NCBI GenBank assembly: GCA_934359755.1
Contig: CAKRLV010000043.1
Location: forward strand, 1 to 18,149
Source of the DNA: an uncultured Agathobacter sp.
GTDB lineage: Bacteria > Bacillota > Clostridia > Lachnospirales > Lachnospiraceae
Direction: 5' to 3'
Length of the DNA stretch: 18,149 nucleotides
Shown: piece after piece, positions 1 to 5,932 of the stretch
Layout of the letters: each line of letters opens with the position of its first letter
Position numbering within the stretch: the stretch's first letter is position 1
The notes under the pieces: model-generated
Told to the model about the DNA's origin: nothing
What the model saw: the letters and a program-made list of their open reading frames with translations, nothing else
Databases searched by the model: none
Position numbers and translations under genes: made by a program

Positions 1-47
1 AGGCAGGAAACCGAACTGTGGTAGGGGATGGTTCCTGCTTCTTTATT
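1..47 (+). terminator. Possible terminator hairpin of an upstream gene
   Basis: The arms AGGCAGGAAACC and GGTTCCTGCTT pair with one bulged A and one G-T pair around a loop of about 16 nt. A T-rich stretch (CTTCTTTATTTAT) follows. This looks like the 3' end of a transcription unit that lies outside the window. The long loop and the mixed T tract make the call tentative. Confidence 0.35.
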
Positions 48-171
48 TATAGTAACGAGGATATAATAACAGAAGGTACAGGATAAAACAATCTGACGGA
101 TAATGCATCAGAATAATTTATACTGTATCTTTTTTTAATTTGAAGAAATTTCAGAGAATTGGAAGCAGGTA

Positions 172-528
172 ATGTTACGAATAACATTATATACGGATGA
201 GGAAATAAAAACAGAATATATAGAAAATGAAATTCCTAGGAGGTTGTTTATAGGAAATGAGTTTGATGAAAGAGGAATTTCTTTTGGCTTAGATAGATAT
301 TGCATAAAAAAAGATTTATGCGGTCCTAATAAAATATCTATTATTGAAGGTTCGTCAAAAGAAAGAGTTACTGGATTACAAGATAATACAGATATAAATT
401 ATGGGCTTTCGAAAATGAAATTTGCGGAAAATGTTTTGTGTGAGGTTGAAGAATTTTCTGGATTTGATTTTAGAGAATTTGTACCCATATTTAAGACAAT
501 AAAGGAAATATGTGATGATGTGGAGTAA
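172..528 (+). CDS. Hypothetical protein, 118 aa, orphan gene in cassette-like array
   Basis: I do not recognise this protein. It is soluble and acidic, with no signal peptide and no membrane segment. The ATG at 172 is preceded by GGAAGCAGG, a moderate ribosome site. The codon usage is very AT-rich compared with the maltodextrin genes at the right of the window. The stop at 526-528 lies 11 bp before a structured 49-bp repeat (540-588) that recurs after the next gene, so the two genes look like members of one gene-repeat array. Small orphan soluble proteins in such arrays are often immunity or antitoxin proteins, but nothing in this sequence proves that here. Confidence 0.6.
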   Translation: MLRITLYTDEEIKTEYIENEIPRRLFIGNEFDERGISFGLDRYCIKKDLCGPNKISIIEGSSKERVTGLQDNTDINYGLSKMKFAENVLCEVEEFSGFDFREFVPIFKTIKEICDDVE

Positions 529-539
529 AATCCAATGTT

Positions 540-588
540 GCGGTGTAACCAAGGTGATTGTAAAGCGGGAGTCGTAACCCGCCACTGC
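540..588. repeat. Structured 49-bp repeat, copy 1
   Basis: This copy matches 1302-1350 at 45 of 49 positions. It folds as an outer stem GCGGTG (540-545) with CACTGC (583-588, one G-T pair) and an inner hairpin GCGGG (565-569) with CCCGC (578-582) around an 8-nt loop. The unpaired part holds TAACCAAGGTGATTGTAAA, identical in both copies. Each copy lies immediately 3' of an unrelated orphan gene. The arrangement resembles gene cassettes with a recombination-type site, or a mobile 3' hairpin module. No integrase is present in the window. Confidence 0.75.
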
Positions 589-644
589 ATTTAGGGTATA
601 AATGAATTTAGGCAAGACGGTAATTTTTCTGAAAGGATGTTGAT

Positions 645-1310
645 ATGAATAAGAAAGAGGCAAGAGAAGCATATGATAGAATTGTGGAGGACAATATAAG
701 CAATAGACTAAAAGATTACCAAGATCCGGATATTCCATATGAAGATACTATAATAATAAAAAAATCTGAATGGAATAATGCCAGAGAAATGCGGATTAGA
801 ATGTCATCGGACGGCTTGTGTAGTGTTAAAAAAATGCAGTCAATGTGTATGGAAGATGCAGATTTACTTCTTGAGAAATATGTTTTGCTAAGAAAAGGGA
901 TGTTTGATTGCTTAAAGTGGCCGTCTTATGCGTTAAGCATAAATACTTTACGTGCAAATAGGTCATTTAACGATAGAATTGATTTAACACTTGCTGATAT
1001 ACAAAAATTTTATGAGGTAATAGCTAAAAAAGATATTTCATTTGATTTGTTCCAGTACATTGTGAATGATTCGCAGTTAAAACTAAGATATGCTTACTAT
1101 AATGTTATGACTTTTTTATGGCTTAAACAATTTGAAGAATTTGAAAATTTTATTAATCAAAATAAGTTAACAGAGTTTATTAAAATGAAGGATGGAAAAG
1201 TAGTGCCCTGGATAGCTGAAAAGTATGAAAATATTTTTTGTAAAGAATATTTTGATGAATTGTGTGATAGAACTATATCGTATAAGAGGAACAATGGTAT
1301 CGCGGTGTAA
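645..1310 (+). CDS. Hypothetical protein, 221 aa, orphan gene in cassette-like array
   Basis: The protein is not recognised. It is a soluble, helix-rich, charged protein with no signal peptide. The ATG at 645 has an upstream GAAAGGA ribosome site about 8 nt away. The DNA is very AT-rich, like the gene before it. The last codons run into the second copy of the 49-bp repeat: the TAA at 1308-1310 is part of the repeat, so the repeat supplies the stop codon and the final residues (Ala-Val). This suggests the repeat was joined to the gene after the gene arose, or that the 3' end was exchanged. A role as immunity or accessory protein is possible but unproven. Confidence 0.6.
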   Translation: MNKKEAREAYDRIVEDNISNRLKDYQDPDIPYEDTIIIKKSEWNNAREMRIRMSSDGLCSVKKMQSMCMEDADLLLEKYVLLRKGMFDCLKWPSYALSINTLRANRSFNDRIDLTLADIQKFYEVIAKKDISFDLFQYIVNDSQLKLRYAYYNVMTFLWLKQFEEFENFINQNKLTEFIKMKDGKVVPWIAEKYENIFCKEYFDELCDRTISYKRNNGIAV

Positions 1311-1350
1311 CCAAGGTGATTGTAAAGCGGGAATCATAACCCTCCACCGC
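1302..1350. repeat. Structured 49-bp repeat, copy 2
   Basis: This copy differs from 540-588 at four positions. The outer stem GCGGTG (1302-1307) with CACCGC (1345-1350) is perfect here, where copy 1 has a G-T pair. The inner stem GCGGG (1327-1331) with CCCTC (1340-1344) has one mismatch. Preservation of the outer fold despite base changes supports selection on structure. The copy overlaps the end of the preceding gene by nine bases. Beyond 1356 the similarity to copy 1 stops. Confidence 0.75.
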
Positions 1351-1447
1351 ATTTGATTCCATCCAGAATCCCAAAACTGAATTAAGAACCTATCCAAAAA
1401 GGATTTTTAAGAAAATCAAAATTTCCTAAAAAGTTTCATTCACACCC

Positions 1448-2683
1448 TTGACACGAGCGGGTACCGGAAAAACATATGCATCTGCGTTTGCCATGCGAGA
1501 GCTGGGCTTCAAACGAGTGTTGTTTCTTGTACATAGAGGCCAGCTTGCAAGACAGACAAAGAAATCATACGAAAAGATTTTTGATAAATCAGTTTCTATG
1601 GGACTTGTCGGTGCAGGGTACAGTGACTATGACAGAGACTATGTTTTTGCAACGGTACAGACCTTAAATCGTGATGAGCATATGAGAAAATATGCACCGG
1701 ATGACTTTGATTGCATAATTTTGGACGAGGCACACCACAGCTCGGCCAACACATACCAGAAGGTGATGAACTATTTTACACCAAAGCTGTGGCTTGGAAT
1801 GACAGCGACTCCTGATAAGCGCGATGATGATATTGACGGAAAAAATATTTACCAGATTTTTAATTATCAGATTGCGTATGAGATTCGTTTGCAGCAGGCT
1901 ATGGAGGAAAACATGCTGTGCCCGTTCCATTACTTTGGAATAACAGATGTTTCATTGCTTGGTGACAAGGAGATAAAGAGTAAAAAGCTTACAGAATCAT
2001 CGTTCAACCAGCTTGTTGGTGATGAGAGGGTAAAGCATATCATCGAGCAGGCCAATTATTTTGGACATAGCGGTGACAGGGTGAAGGGACTGATTTTTTG
2101 CAGCAGGATAGATGAATCAGTTGAATTATCGAATAAGTTTAATCAGACGATAAATCCTGAGACAGGCAGATTTTTCCGTACAATTGCATTAAATGGAGAT
2201 GCCACCGAGGAGGAGAGACAGAGAGCCTTTGAGCGGCTTGCGATGGATGAAAACACGTTAGATGCCACTAACAAAACTAATGCAGATCAGATATTTGACA
2301 CGGAAAGAACAGAGAAAATAGATAAAGCAGATGGAAAAATGCAGCCACTGGATTACATTTTTTCTGTAGAGATTTTAAACGAGGGCTGGGAGTTTCCGGG
2401 TGGTAAAATTGAGTCTGGCGAGACACCGCAGCAGGCACTCAGGCGTGAGATAATGGAGGAGCTCGACACGGAAATTGCTGTCGGTGAATTAATAGATACG
2501 ATAGAATACGATTATCCTAATTTCCATCTCTCTATGGACTGTTTCTGGTGTGAGGTCACTCACGGTGAGCTTATCCTGAAGGAAGCGGAGGATGCAAAGT
2601 GGCTTACAAAGGAGCATTTGGCGGATGTGGAGTGGCTGCCGGCGGATGTGACATTGATTGAGAAGATTGGAGAGGCACTGTAA
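1448..2683 (+). pseudogene. Truncated SF2 (DEAD/DEAH) helicase fused in frame to truncated Nudix hydrolase
   Basis: The frame is open for 411 codons but is built from two incomplete domains. Residues 1-315 match an SF2 helicase of the SSL2/DUF3427 type: Walker A remnant AGTGKT at the very start, LFLVHR (Ia), ILDEAHH (II), GMTATP (III), GLIFCSR (IV), and the start of motif V at EILNEG. Motif VI and everything after it are missing. The frame then reads directly into WEFPGGKIESGE and a Nudix box with REIMEEL (about residues 316-411), so the first strands of the Nudix domain are missing too. The only start is a TTG with no ribosome site; an in-frame stop lies at 1427. Some relatives are said to carry helicase and Nudix domains in one chain, so this may be an internal deletion of one gene rather than a fusion of two. 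Helicase activity is unlikely. Confidence 0.7.
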
Positions 2684-2787
2684 TCTGACAATAATTTATT
2701 GTGTGGAGCACATCCTGTCAGCGCAGTATCAAGCCTGCGTCGGAACAGTACTGCATAAGATAAAAATTAATTCTCAATCGTTATTTT

Positions 2788-3468
2788 TTAAAATAACAGC
2801 TGAAGTCCCATCACTATCACCCACATATAGGCGCATGTCTTTGGAATCATAAGTAAGCCAATTTTCGGTTTTTTCTTGCTTAACAAAGTAACAGGCAGAT
2901 AACATCCAAATGAGATGATGATTGCGGCTACCATTCTTGTCATATGATAATCATTAGTGTTGCCGGACATAGCATATAAAATAATCACTCCGATGCCGGT
3001 AACTGCAAAAACTGCATTTCTGATAATGGATAATTTCAGATTACCATCTTCTGCACACCAGTTATTCTGAGGAAGTAGGCAAACGACAATTCGGATGATT
3101 GCAGATATCCAGATCATAGCTTCTACAGCAACAGGAGCTGTCAATTCGGGAAATGTGTTTTTCCATACATACATTAAGATAATATAAAATACAGTCATTG
3201 TGATGGATGAAATCTGTAATCCTCTACCAAGTGCTCTTCTAATCCTGTCATTACTTCCGTGGACAGCTCTGATAATTCTTGGCACCAGATGGAACGCATC
3301 TCCACCGCACAGTGTTAACGTTAATGCACCGTATAGGATAAATAGAGGATTTCCTTTAGAAAATGCAAAAAATAGAATTCCGGCGATAAGGTCAAAAATC
3401 AGATATGCTGAATCAAAAATTGCCTCCATAAGATCGGGCATCAATGGTTTATACTTTTCTTTACTCAT
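2788..3468 (-). CDS. Multi-pass membrane protein of unknown function, 226 aa
   Basis: The protein is strongly hydrophobic with about seven predicted helices, roughly residues 15-37, 42-60, 85-105, 110-130, 148-165, 175-198 and 205-225. The hydrophilic loops are short and include GGDAFHLVPR near residue 55-64. There is no signal peptide. The ATG has an excellent ribosome site (AGGAG, about 8 nt upstream on the minus strand). It lies downstream of, and in the same direction as, the MarR gene at 5216-5656, with the IS110 element between them. The pair may have been one MarR-controlled unit before the insertion. I cannot name a substrate or activity. Confidence 0.7.
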   Translation of the reverse strand: MSKEKYKPLMPDLMEAIFDSAYLIFDLIAGILFFAFSKGNPLFILYGALTLTLCGGDAFHLVPRIIRAVHGSNDRIRRALGRGLQISSITMTVFYIILMYVWKNTFPELTAPVAVEAMIWISAIIRIVVCLLPQNNWCAEDGNLKLSIIRNAVFAVTGIGVIILYAMSGNTNDYHMTRMVAAIIISFGCYLPVTLLSKKKPKIGLLMIPKTCAYMWVIVMGLQLLF

Positions 3469-3502
3469 TTTAATACTCCTATCTCAATATTTGAAATTTG
3501 TC

Positions 3503-3523
3503 AATATATCTCTCCGATATATT
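3503..3523. promoter_or_regulatory. Dyad upstream of the membrane protein gene
   Basis: AATATATC and GATATATT form a perfect 8-bp inverted repeat around TCTCC, 35-55 bp upstream of the start at 3468. The placement fits an operator. No convincing -35/-10 pair was seen around it; a TTGACA lies just inside it on the minus strand without a good -10. Confidence 0.35.
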
Positions 3524-3539
3524 TTTGTTTTTATATTCA

Positions 3540-3758
3540 ATACCTAATGGTATGAATCATTTATAGTTGCTTTTGATTCATTTTCTGATGCATATCCATA
3601 CGCTTACCCTATCAGTTCTCTCTGGATCATCGTCCTTACATTCCTTCATTCTGTTTTATGGATAAAGGCATAGGGGAGACTTGTGCTTGATTGCTGCCTC
3701 ATTGGGCTTATGGAGAATTCCTCCTTGCCCCTATACCTATATCAGCTTTATGAATCTA
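3540..3758 (-). ncRNA. Candidate IS110 bridge-type guide RNA region, 3' of the transposase
   Basis: Three inverted repeats fill this non-coding stretch: 3667-3676 with 3728-3737, 3593-3600 (TATCCATA) with 3657-3664, and 3552-3559 (ATGAATCA) with 3574-3581. The first stem has a C-A mismatch on the plus strand but a G-U pair on the minus strand, so it folds fully only as RNA made in the transposase direction. IS110-family elements are known to encode bridge RNAs in a non-coding end: the IS110 group upstream and the IS1111 group downstream of the gene. Assignment here is inference, and the loops have not been matched to donor or target. Confidence 0.35.
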
Positions 3759-5060
3759 TCAGGCAGCTTTCAACTGCTCTTTTCTAACATTTCCAAAGAC
3801 GTGCTCTGGATTGTAATACTCTTTTTTCTTCGACAATGTAAATATCATTGTCAAAATCTTTTTACTTACCACAACAAGAGCCTGCATTTTCTTTAATGGG
3901 TTGTTTTCTCTTGTTTTTAAATAGCCATATAACTGCTTCATTTCTGAATTTACTGCAACCATCGTCAATGCCATTTTATAAAGGACACATCGAAGATTTT
4001 TACGCCCTCTTTTTGATATACATGTTCCACTTTTGTTCTTTCCAGAACTATCCTCAACCAGGTTATATCCAGCCATGCGACTCATTTGTCTGGGATTCTC
4101 AAACCTTAATGGATCTCCCATTTCACCAAGTACTGATGCCATTGATACAACTCCAGCACCCGGAATACTAAGTAAATATTCTGATAGTCCTGTTTTTTCA
4201 AGCGCCGCTTTCATTTCTTCTTCAACTTCTACCATTTGAGTTTCAATCATTTCTAATTCAGCCATATATTGTTTAATTCTAAATGTGGCTGAACTTTCAC
4301 CATAATCAACACCAATACTGTTTTTTGCAGCTTCTAAAAGCTGTTCTGCCTTTTTTCTACCAACTGTTTTCTTTACTGCTTTCTTTATCTCAGCAAGTAC
4401 ACCCTCTTCACCCAATTCCAATATTAAAGCCGGTATTGGACAGGTCTTTAATATATGACGAGATGCCTTTCCCGTAAAAATACATTTAAATACGCTTTCA
4501 TACTCTGGAAAATATTCATCCAAAACAGCAATAAGCGTATTCTTTATAGATTTTAATCTTTTTAACATGCTGGTTCTTGTTGCTGTTAATCCTCTTAATT
4601 CTGCATATATATCATGTGGTAAATAAGTTTCAAAATATCTGCCATCCTTAACTAACTTTGCAATTGTAAGTGCATCCTTTATGTCTGATTTTGTTTGGCT
4701 GTTATCATCCAATTCCTTTGATTTCTTTGTGTGATATGGATTTACTAAAACAACAATCATTCCTCGCTTCAAAAGATAATTCGCCAGGGGTTTCCAATAG
4801 TGTCCGGTTGGTTCCATTCCTATAACAACATTTGTAAAATCTTCCATCTTGCATAATTCAAATATAGTTGCTAAAATCTTCTCGAAGCCATTTTTATTAT
4901 TTTCAAACTTTAAGGCTTTTCCATGTTCAATGCCACGACAATCAACAAAGCGTGCCCATTGATTTTTCTTGGCAATGTCAATGCCTACAACTAATGTTGA
5001 AAATGTAATAGCTTGCAATTTTTCGTTTAAGCGTTCTTTTAAATGGTTTCTTTTACTCAT
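3759..5060 (-). CDS. IS110-family transposase (DEDD recombinase)
   Basis: The 433-aa protein has the two IS110 domains. The N-terminal RuvC-like DEDD domain shows Asp28 (VGIDIAKK), Glu83 (GMEPTGHYW), Asp126 and Asp129 (KSDIKDA). The C-terminal Transposase_20 domain has the LLSIPGAGVVSMASVLGEMG stretch and a Ser-containing SSGKNKSG loop followed by KRGRKNLR, where the catalytic serine of this family lies. A coiled-coil-like charged segment joins the domains. All key residues are present and the frame is intact, so the element may be active. The ATG at 5060 has an AAAGGAG ribosome site buried in a long hairpin (5064-5132). The enzyme works with a structured guide RNA in characterised relatives. 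Confidence 0.93.
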   Translation of the reverse strand: MSKRNHLKERLNEKLQAITFSTLVVGIDIAKKNQWARFVDCRGIEHGKALKFENNKNGFEKILATIFELCKMEDFTNVVIGMEPTGHYWKPLANYLLKRGMIVVLVNPYHTKKSKELDDNSQTKSDIKDALTIAKLVKDGRYFETYLPHDIYAELRGLTATRTSMLKRLKSIKNTLIAVLDEYFPEYESVFKCIFTGKASRHILKTCPIPALILELGEEGVLAEIKKAVKKTVGRKKAEQLLEAAKNSIGVDYGESSATFRIKQYMAELEMIETQMVEVEEEMKAALEKTGLSEYLLSIPGAGVVSMASVLGEMGDPLRFENPRQMSRMAGYNLVEDSSGKNKSGTCISKRGRKNLRCVLYKMALTMVAVNSEMKQLYGYLKTRENNPLKKMQALVVVSKKILTMIFTLSKKKEYYNPEHVFGNVRKEQLKAA

Positions 5061-5063
5061 GTT

Positions 5064-5132
5064 ATAAAATCTCCTTTGTTCTTCGATGTATTAAGTCGCC
5101 AAACTCATATACATCTTACGGGGAGATTTTAT
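5064..5132 (-). promoter_or_regulatory. Nested hairpin sequestering the transposase ribosome site
   Basis: A perfect 11-bp outer stem (5064-5074 with 5122-5132) and a perfect 7-bp inner stem (5085-5091 with 5109-5115) are separated by internal loops of 10 and 6 nt, with a 17-nt apical loop. The minus-strand 3' arm contains GGAG, the ribosome site of the transposase, only a few bases before its ATG. Transcripts that read in from outside would fold this arm and block translation, a known way for insertion sequences to limit transposition. The same shape could instead be part of a 5' guide RNA. On the plus strand the stem is followed by TTTTTT. Confidence 0.6.
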
Positions 5133-5215
5133 TTTTTTCAAATTTCATTCTCTATAGGAATGCTTTTCCACTAATTGATTATAGTTTATAAAGTTTTTGA
5201 CGAATAGAACACACG

Positions 5216-5656
5216 CTAAGGCTTATCCCCATTTGTTTTTAAGTATTCATCCGCGTTTTTACAAATCTTATTAAATACTTCTGTACATATGTGCTTCTCT
5301 TCTGTAGTCAGTCCATGCAAGATCGTTTTTGCAAATTCCTTCTGCACTTTGATCCCATCTTCTATGATTGGAACAGCTTCCTCCGACAAAACAATTTCTA
5401 TATGTTTCTTGTTGCAAGTACTTTGGATTCTTTCCACCAGTCCTCTGTTTTCCAGACTTTTCAAGGAAGAGGATACATGGGATTTTGTGGATTTGCGGAT
5501 TTTCACAATCTCCGCTGCAGTATTATGCTGAGGATTGTTATGCAAAAATATGAGTATGTCGTATTCCATCTGTGTTAACTGATATTTCTTGCATATTTTG
5601 CTTGAAAGCATTTCGTAACAACTTGTGATTGTCTTGTGTTGATCCCAAAAGAACAT
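5216..5656 (-). CDS. MarR-family transcriptional regulator
   Basis: The 146-aa protein has the MarR layout: an N-terminal dimerisation helix, a winged helix-turn-helix at about residues 30-95 (LTQMEYDILIFLHNN, then NTAAEIVKIRKSTKSHVSSSLKSLENRGLVERI, then the wing with CNKKHIEIVLSEE), and C-terminal dimerisation helices. The ATG follows GGAGGAG by about 5 nt on the minus strand. Its promoter has a perfect 16-bp palindrome just after the -10 box, so the protein probably represses itself. The next gene downstream in the same direction, beyond the IS110 element, encodes a membrane protein that may have been its target. The ligand is unknown. Confidence 0.9.
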   Translation of the reverse strand: MFFWDQHKTITSCYEMLSSKICKKYQLTQMEYDILIFLHNNPQHNTAAEIVKIRKSTKSHVSSSLKSLENRGLVERIQSTCNKKHIEIVLSEEAVPIIEDGIKVQKEFAKTILHGLTTEEKHICTEVFNKICKNADEYLKTNGDKP

Positions 5657-5679
5657 GGTGCTCCTCCGTTATATTAAAA

Positions 5680-5695
5680 CGTTCTATTTAGAACG
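5680..5695 (-). promoter_or_regulatory. MarR operator palindrome
   Basis: CGTTCTATTTAGAACG is a perfect 7-bp inverted repeat with a 2-bp centre. It abuts the -10 box of the MarR promoter and covers the expected start of transcription, the usual place for an autorepressor site. Confidence 0.65.
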
Positions 5696-5724
5696 AGTAT
5701 AGGGCGCAAATTTATACTTGTCAA
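5696..5724 (-). promoter_or_regulatory. Promoter of the MarR gene
   Basis: On the minus strand a consensus TTGACA (5719-5724) is separated by 17 bp from TATACT (5696-5701). The predicted transcript starts inside the palindrome at 5680-5695. Confidence 0.7.
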
Positions 5725-5744
5725 CCATTAATTACAAACATTTG

Positions 5745-5798
5745 CCGATGATGTAGTTTTTGCCAATAACAGCCCCATTTAATAAAATGCTCCCTATG
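5745..5798 (-). pseudogene. 54-bp fragment of the gamma-carbonic-anhydrase-like gene
   Basis: This stretch matches 8099-8152, inside the intact hexapeptide-repeat gene, at 51 of 54 positions. In the same reading frame it encodes GSILLNGAVIGKN and the following IIG. Similarity ends abruptly on both sides. It lies on the opposite side of the HTH-AAA-nuclease gene from the intact copy and in the same orientation. It cannot encode a functional protein and marks a past duplication or insertion. Confidence 0.8.
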
Positions 5799-5839
5799 AA
5801 GAATAATTCTTTATTAACATTTGGAATAATATCTGGAAT

Positions 5840-5886
5840 AATATTCGGAACGAAAACAAATATAAATTGATATTGTTCCGAATATT
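5840..5886. promoter_or_regulatory. 12-bp inverted repeat, probable operator of the HTH-AAA-nuclease gene
   Basis: AATATTCGGAAC (5840-5851) and GTTCCGAATATT (5875-5886) are perfect inverted repeats separated by 23 bp. Each arm also contains the small palindrome-like core TTCGGAA. The right arm sits in the spacer between the -35 and -10 boxes of the promoter. The adjacent gene starts with a DNA-binding helix-turn-helix, so autoregulation is likely. Confidence 0.55.
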
Positions 5887-5895
5887 GTTTATAAT
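5867..5895 (+). promoter_or_regulatory. Promoter of the HTH-AAA-nuclease gene
   Basis: TTGATA (5867-5872) and a consensus TATAAT (5890-5895) are separated by exactly 17 bp. The expected transcript start is near 5902, about 30 nt before the start codon. Confidence 0.7.
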
Positions 5896-5932
5896 AATTA
5901 ATAATGAGACTATATCTAGTTAGGAGATGAGG

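Larger units (their letters stand above)
3540..5200 (-). mobile_element. IS110-family insertion sequence (ends approximate)
   Basis: A complete IS110-type transposase gene is flanked by non-coding structured DNA: about 200 nt on its 3' side and up to 155 nt on its 5' side. IS110 elements lack terminal inverted repeats and usually make no target duplication, so the exact ends cannot be read from one copy; the stated ends are limits set by the neighbouring genes. The element lies between a MarR gene and a membrane protein gene of the same orientation. Confidence 0.6.

Noticed and set aside
540..588. A tRNA or tRNA-like gene in the hairpin repeat.
   Set aside because: There is no acceptor stem, anticodon arm or T-arm consensus; only two short stems are present.
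376..738. Minus-strand frames overlapping the first two genes and the repeat.
   Set aside because: They lie opposite better supported genes and read through the structured repeat, which gives look-alike frames at both copies.
2685..2721. CTGACA/TGTCAG inverted repeat as terminator after the helicase-Nudix remnant.
   Set aside because: The stem is only 6 bp with a 25-nt loop and has no T tract.
2658..2852. Open frame of 64 codons after the helicase-Nudix remnant.
   Set aside because: It overlaps the remnant and the opposing membrane protein gene, has no ribosome site and no recognisable sequence.
5927..5932. ATG at 5927 as the start of the AAA-nuclease gene.
   Set aside because: The AGGAG ends at 5926, directly against this ATG; the ATG at 5933 (or 5936) has proper spacing.
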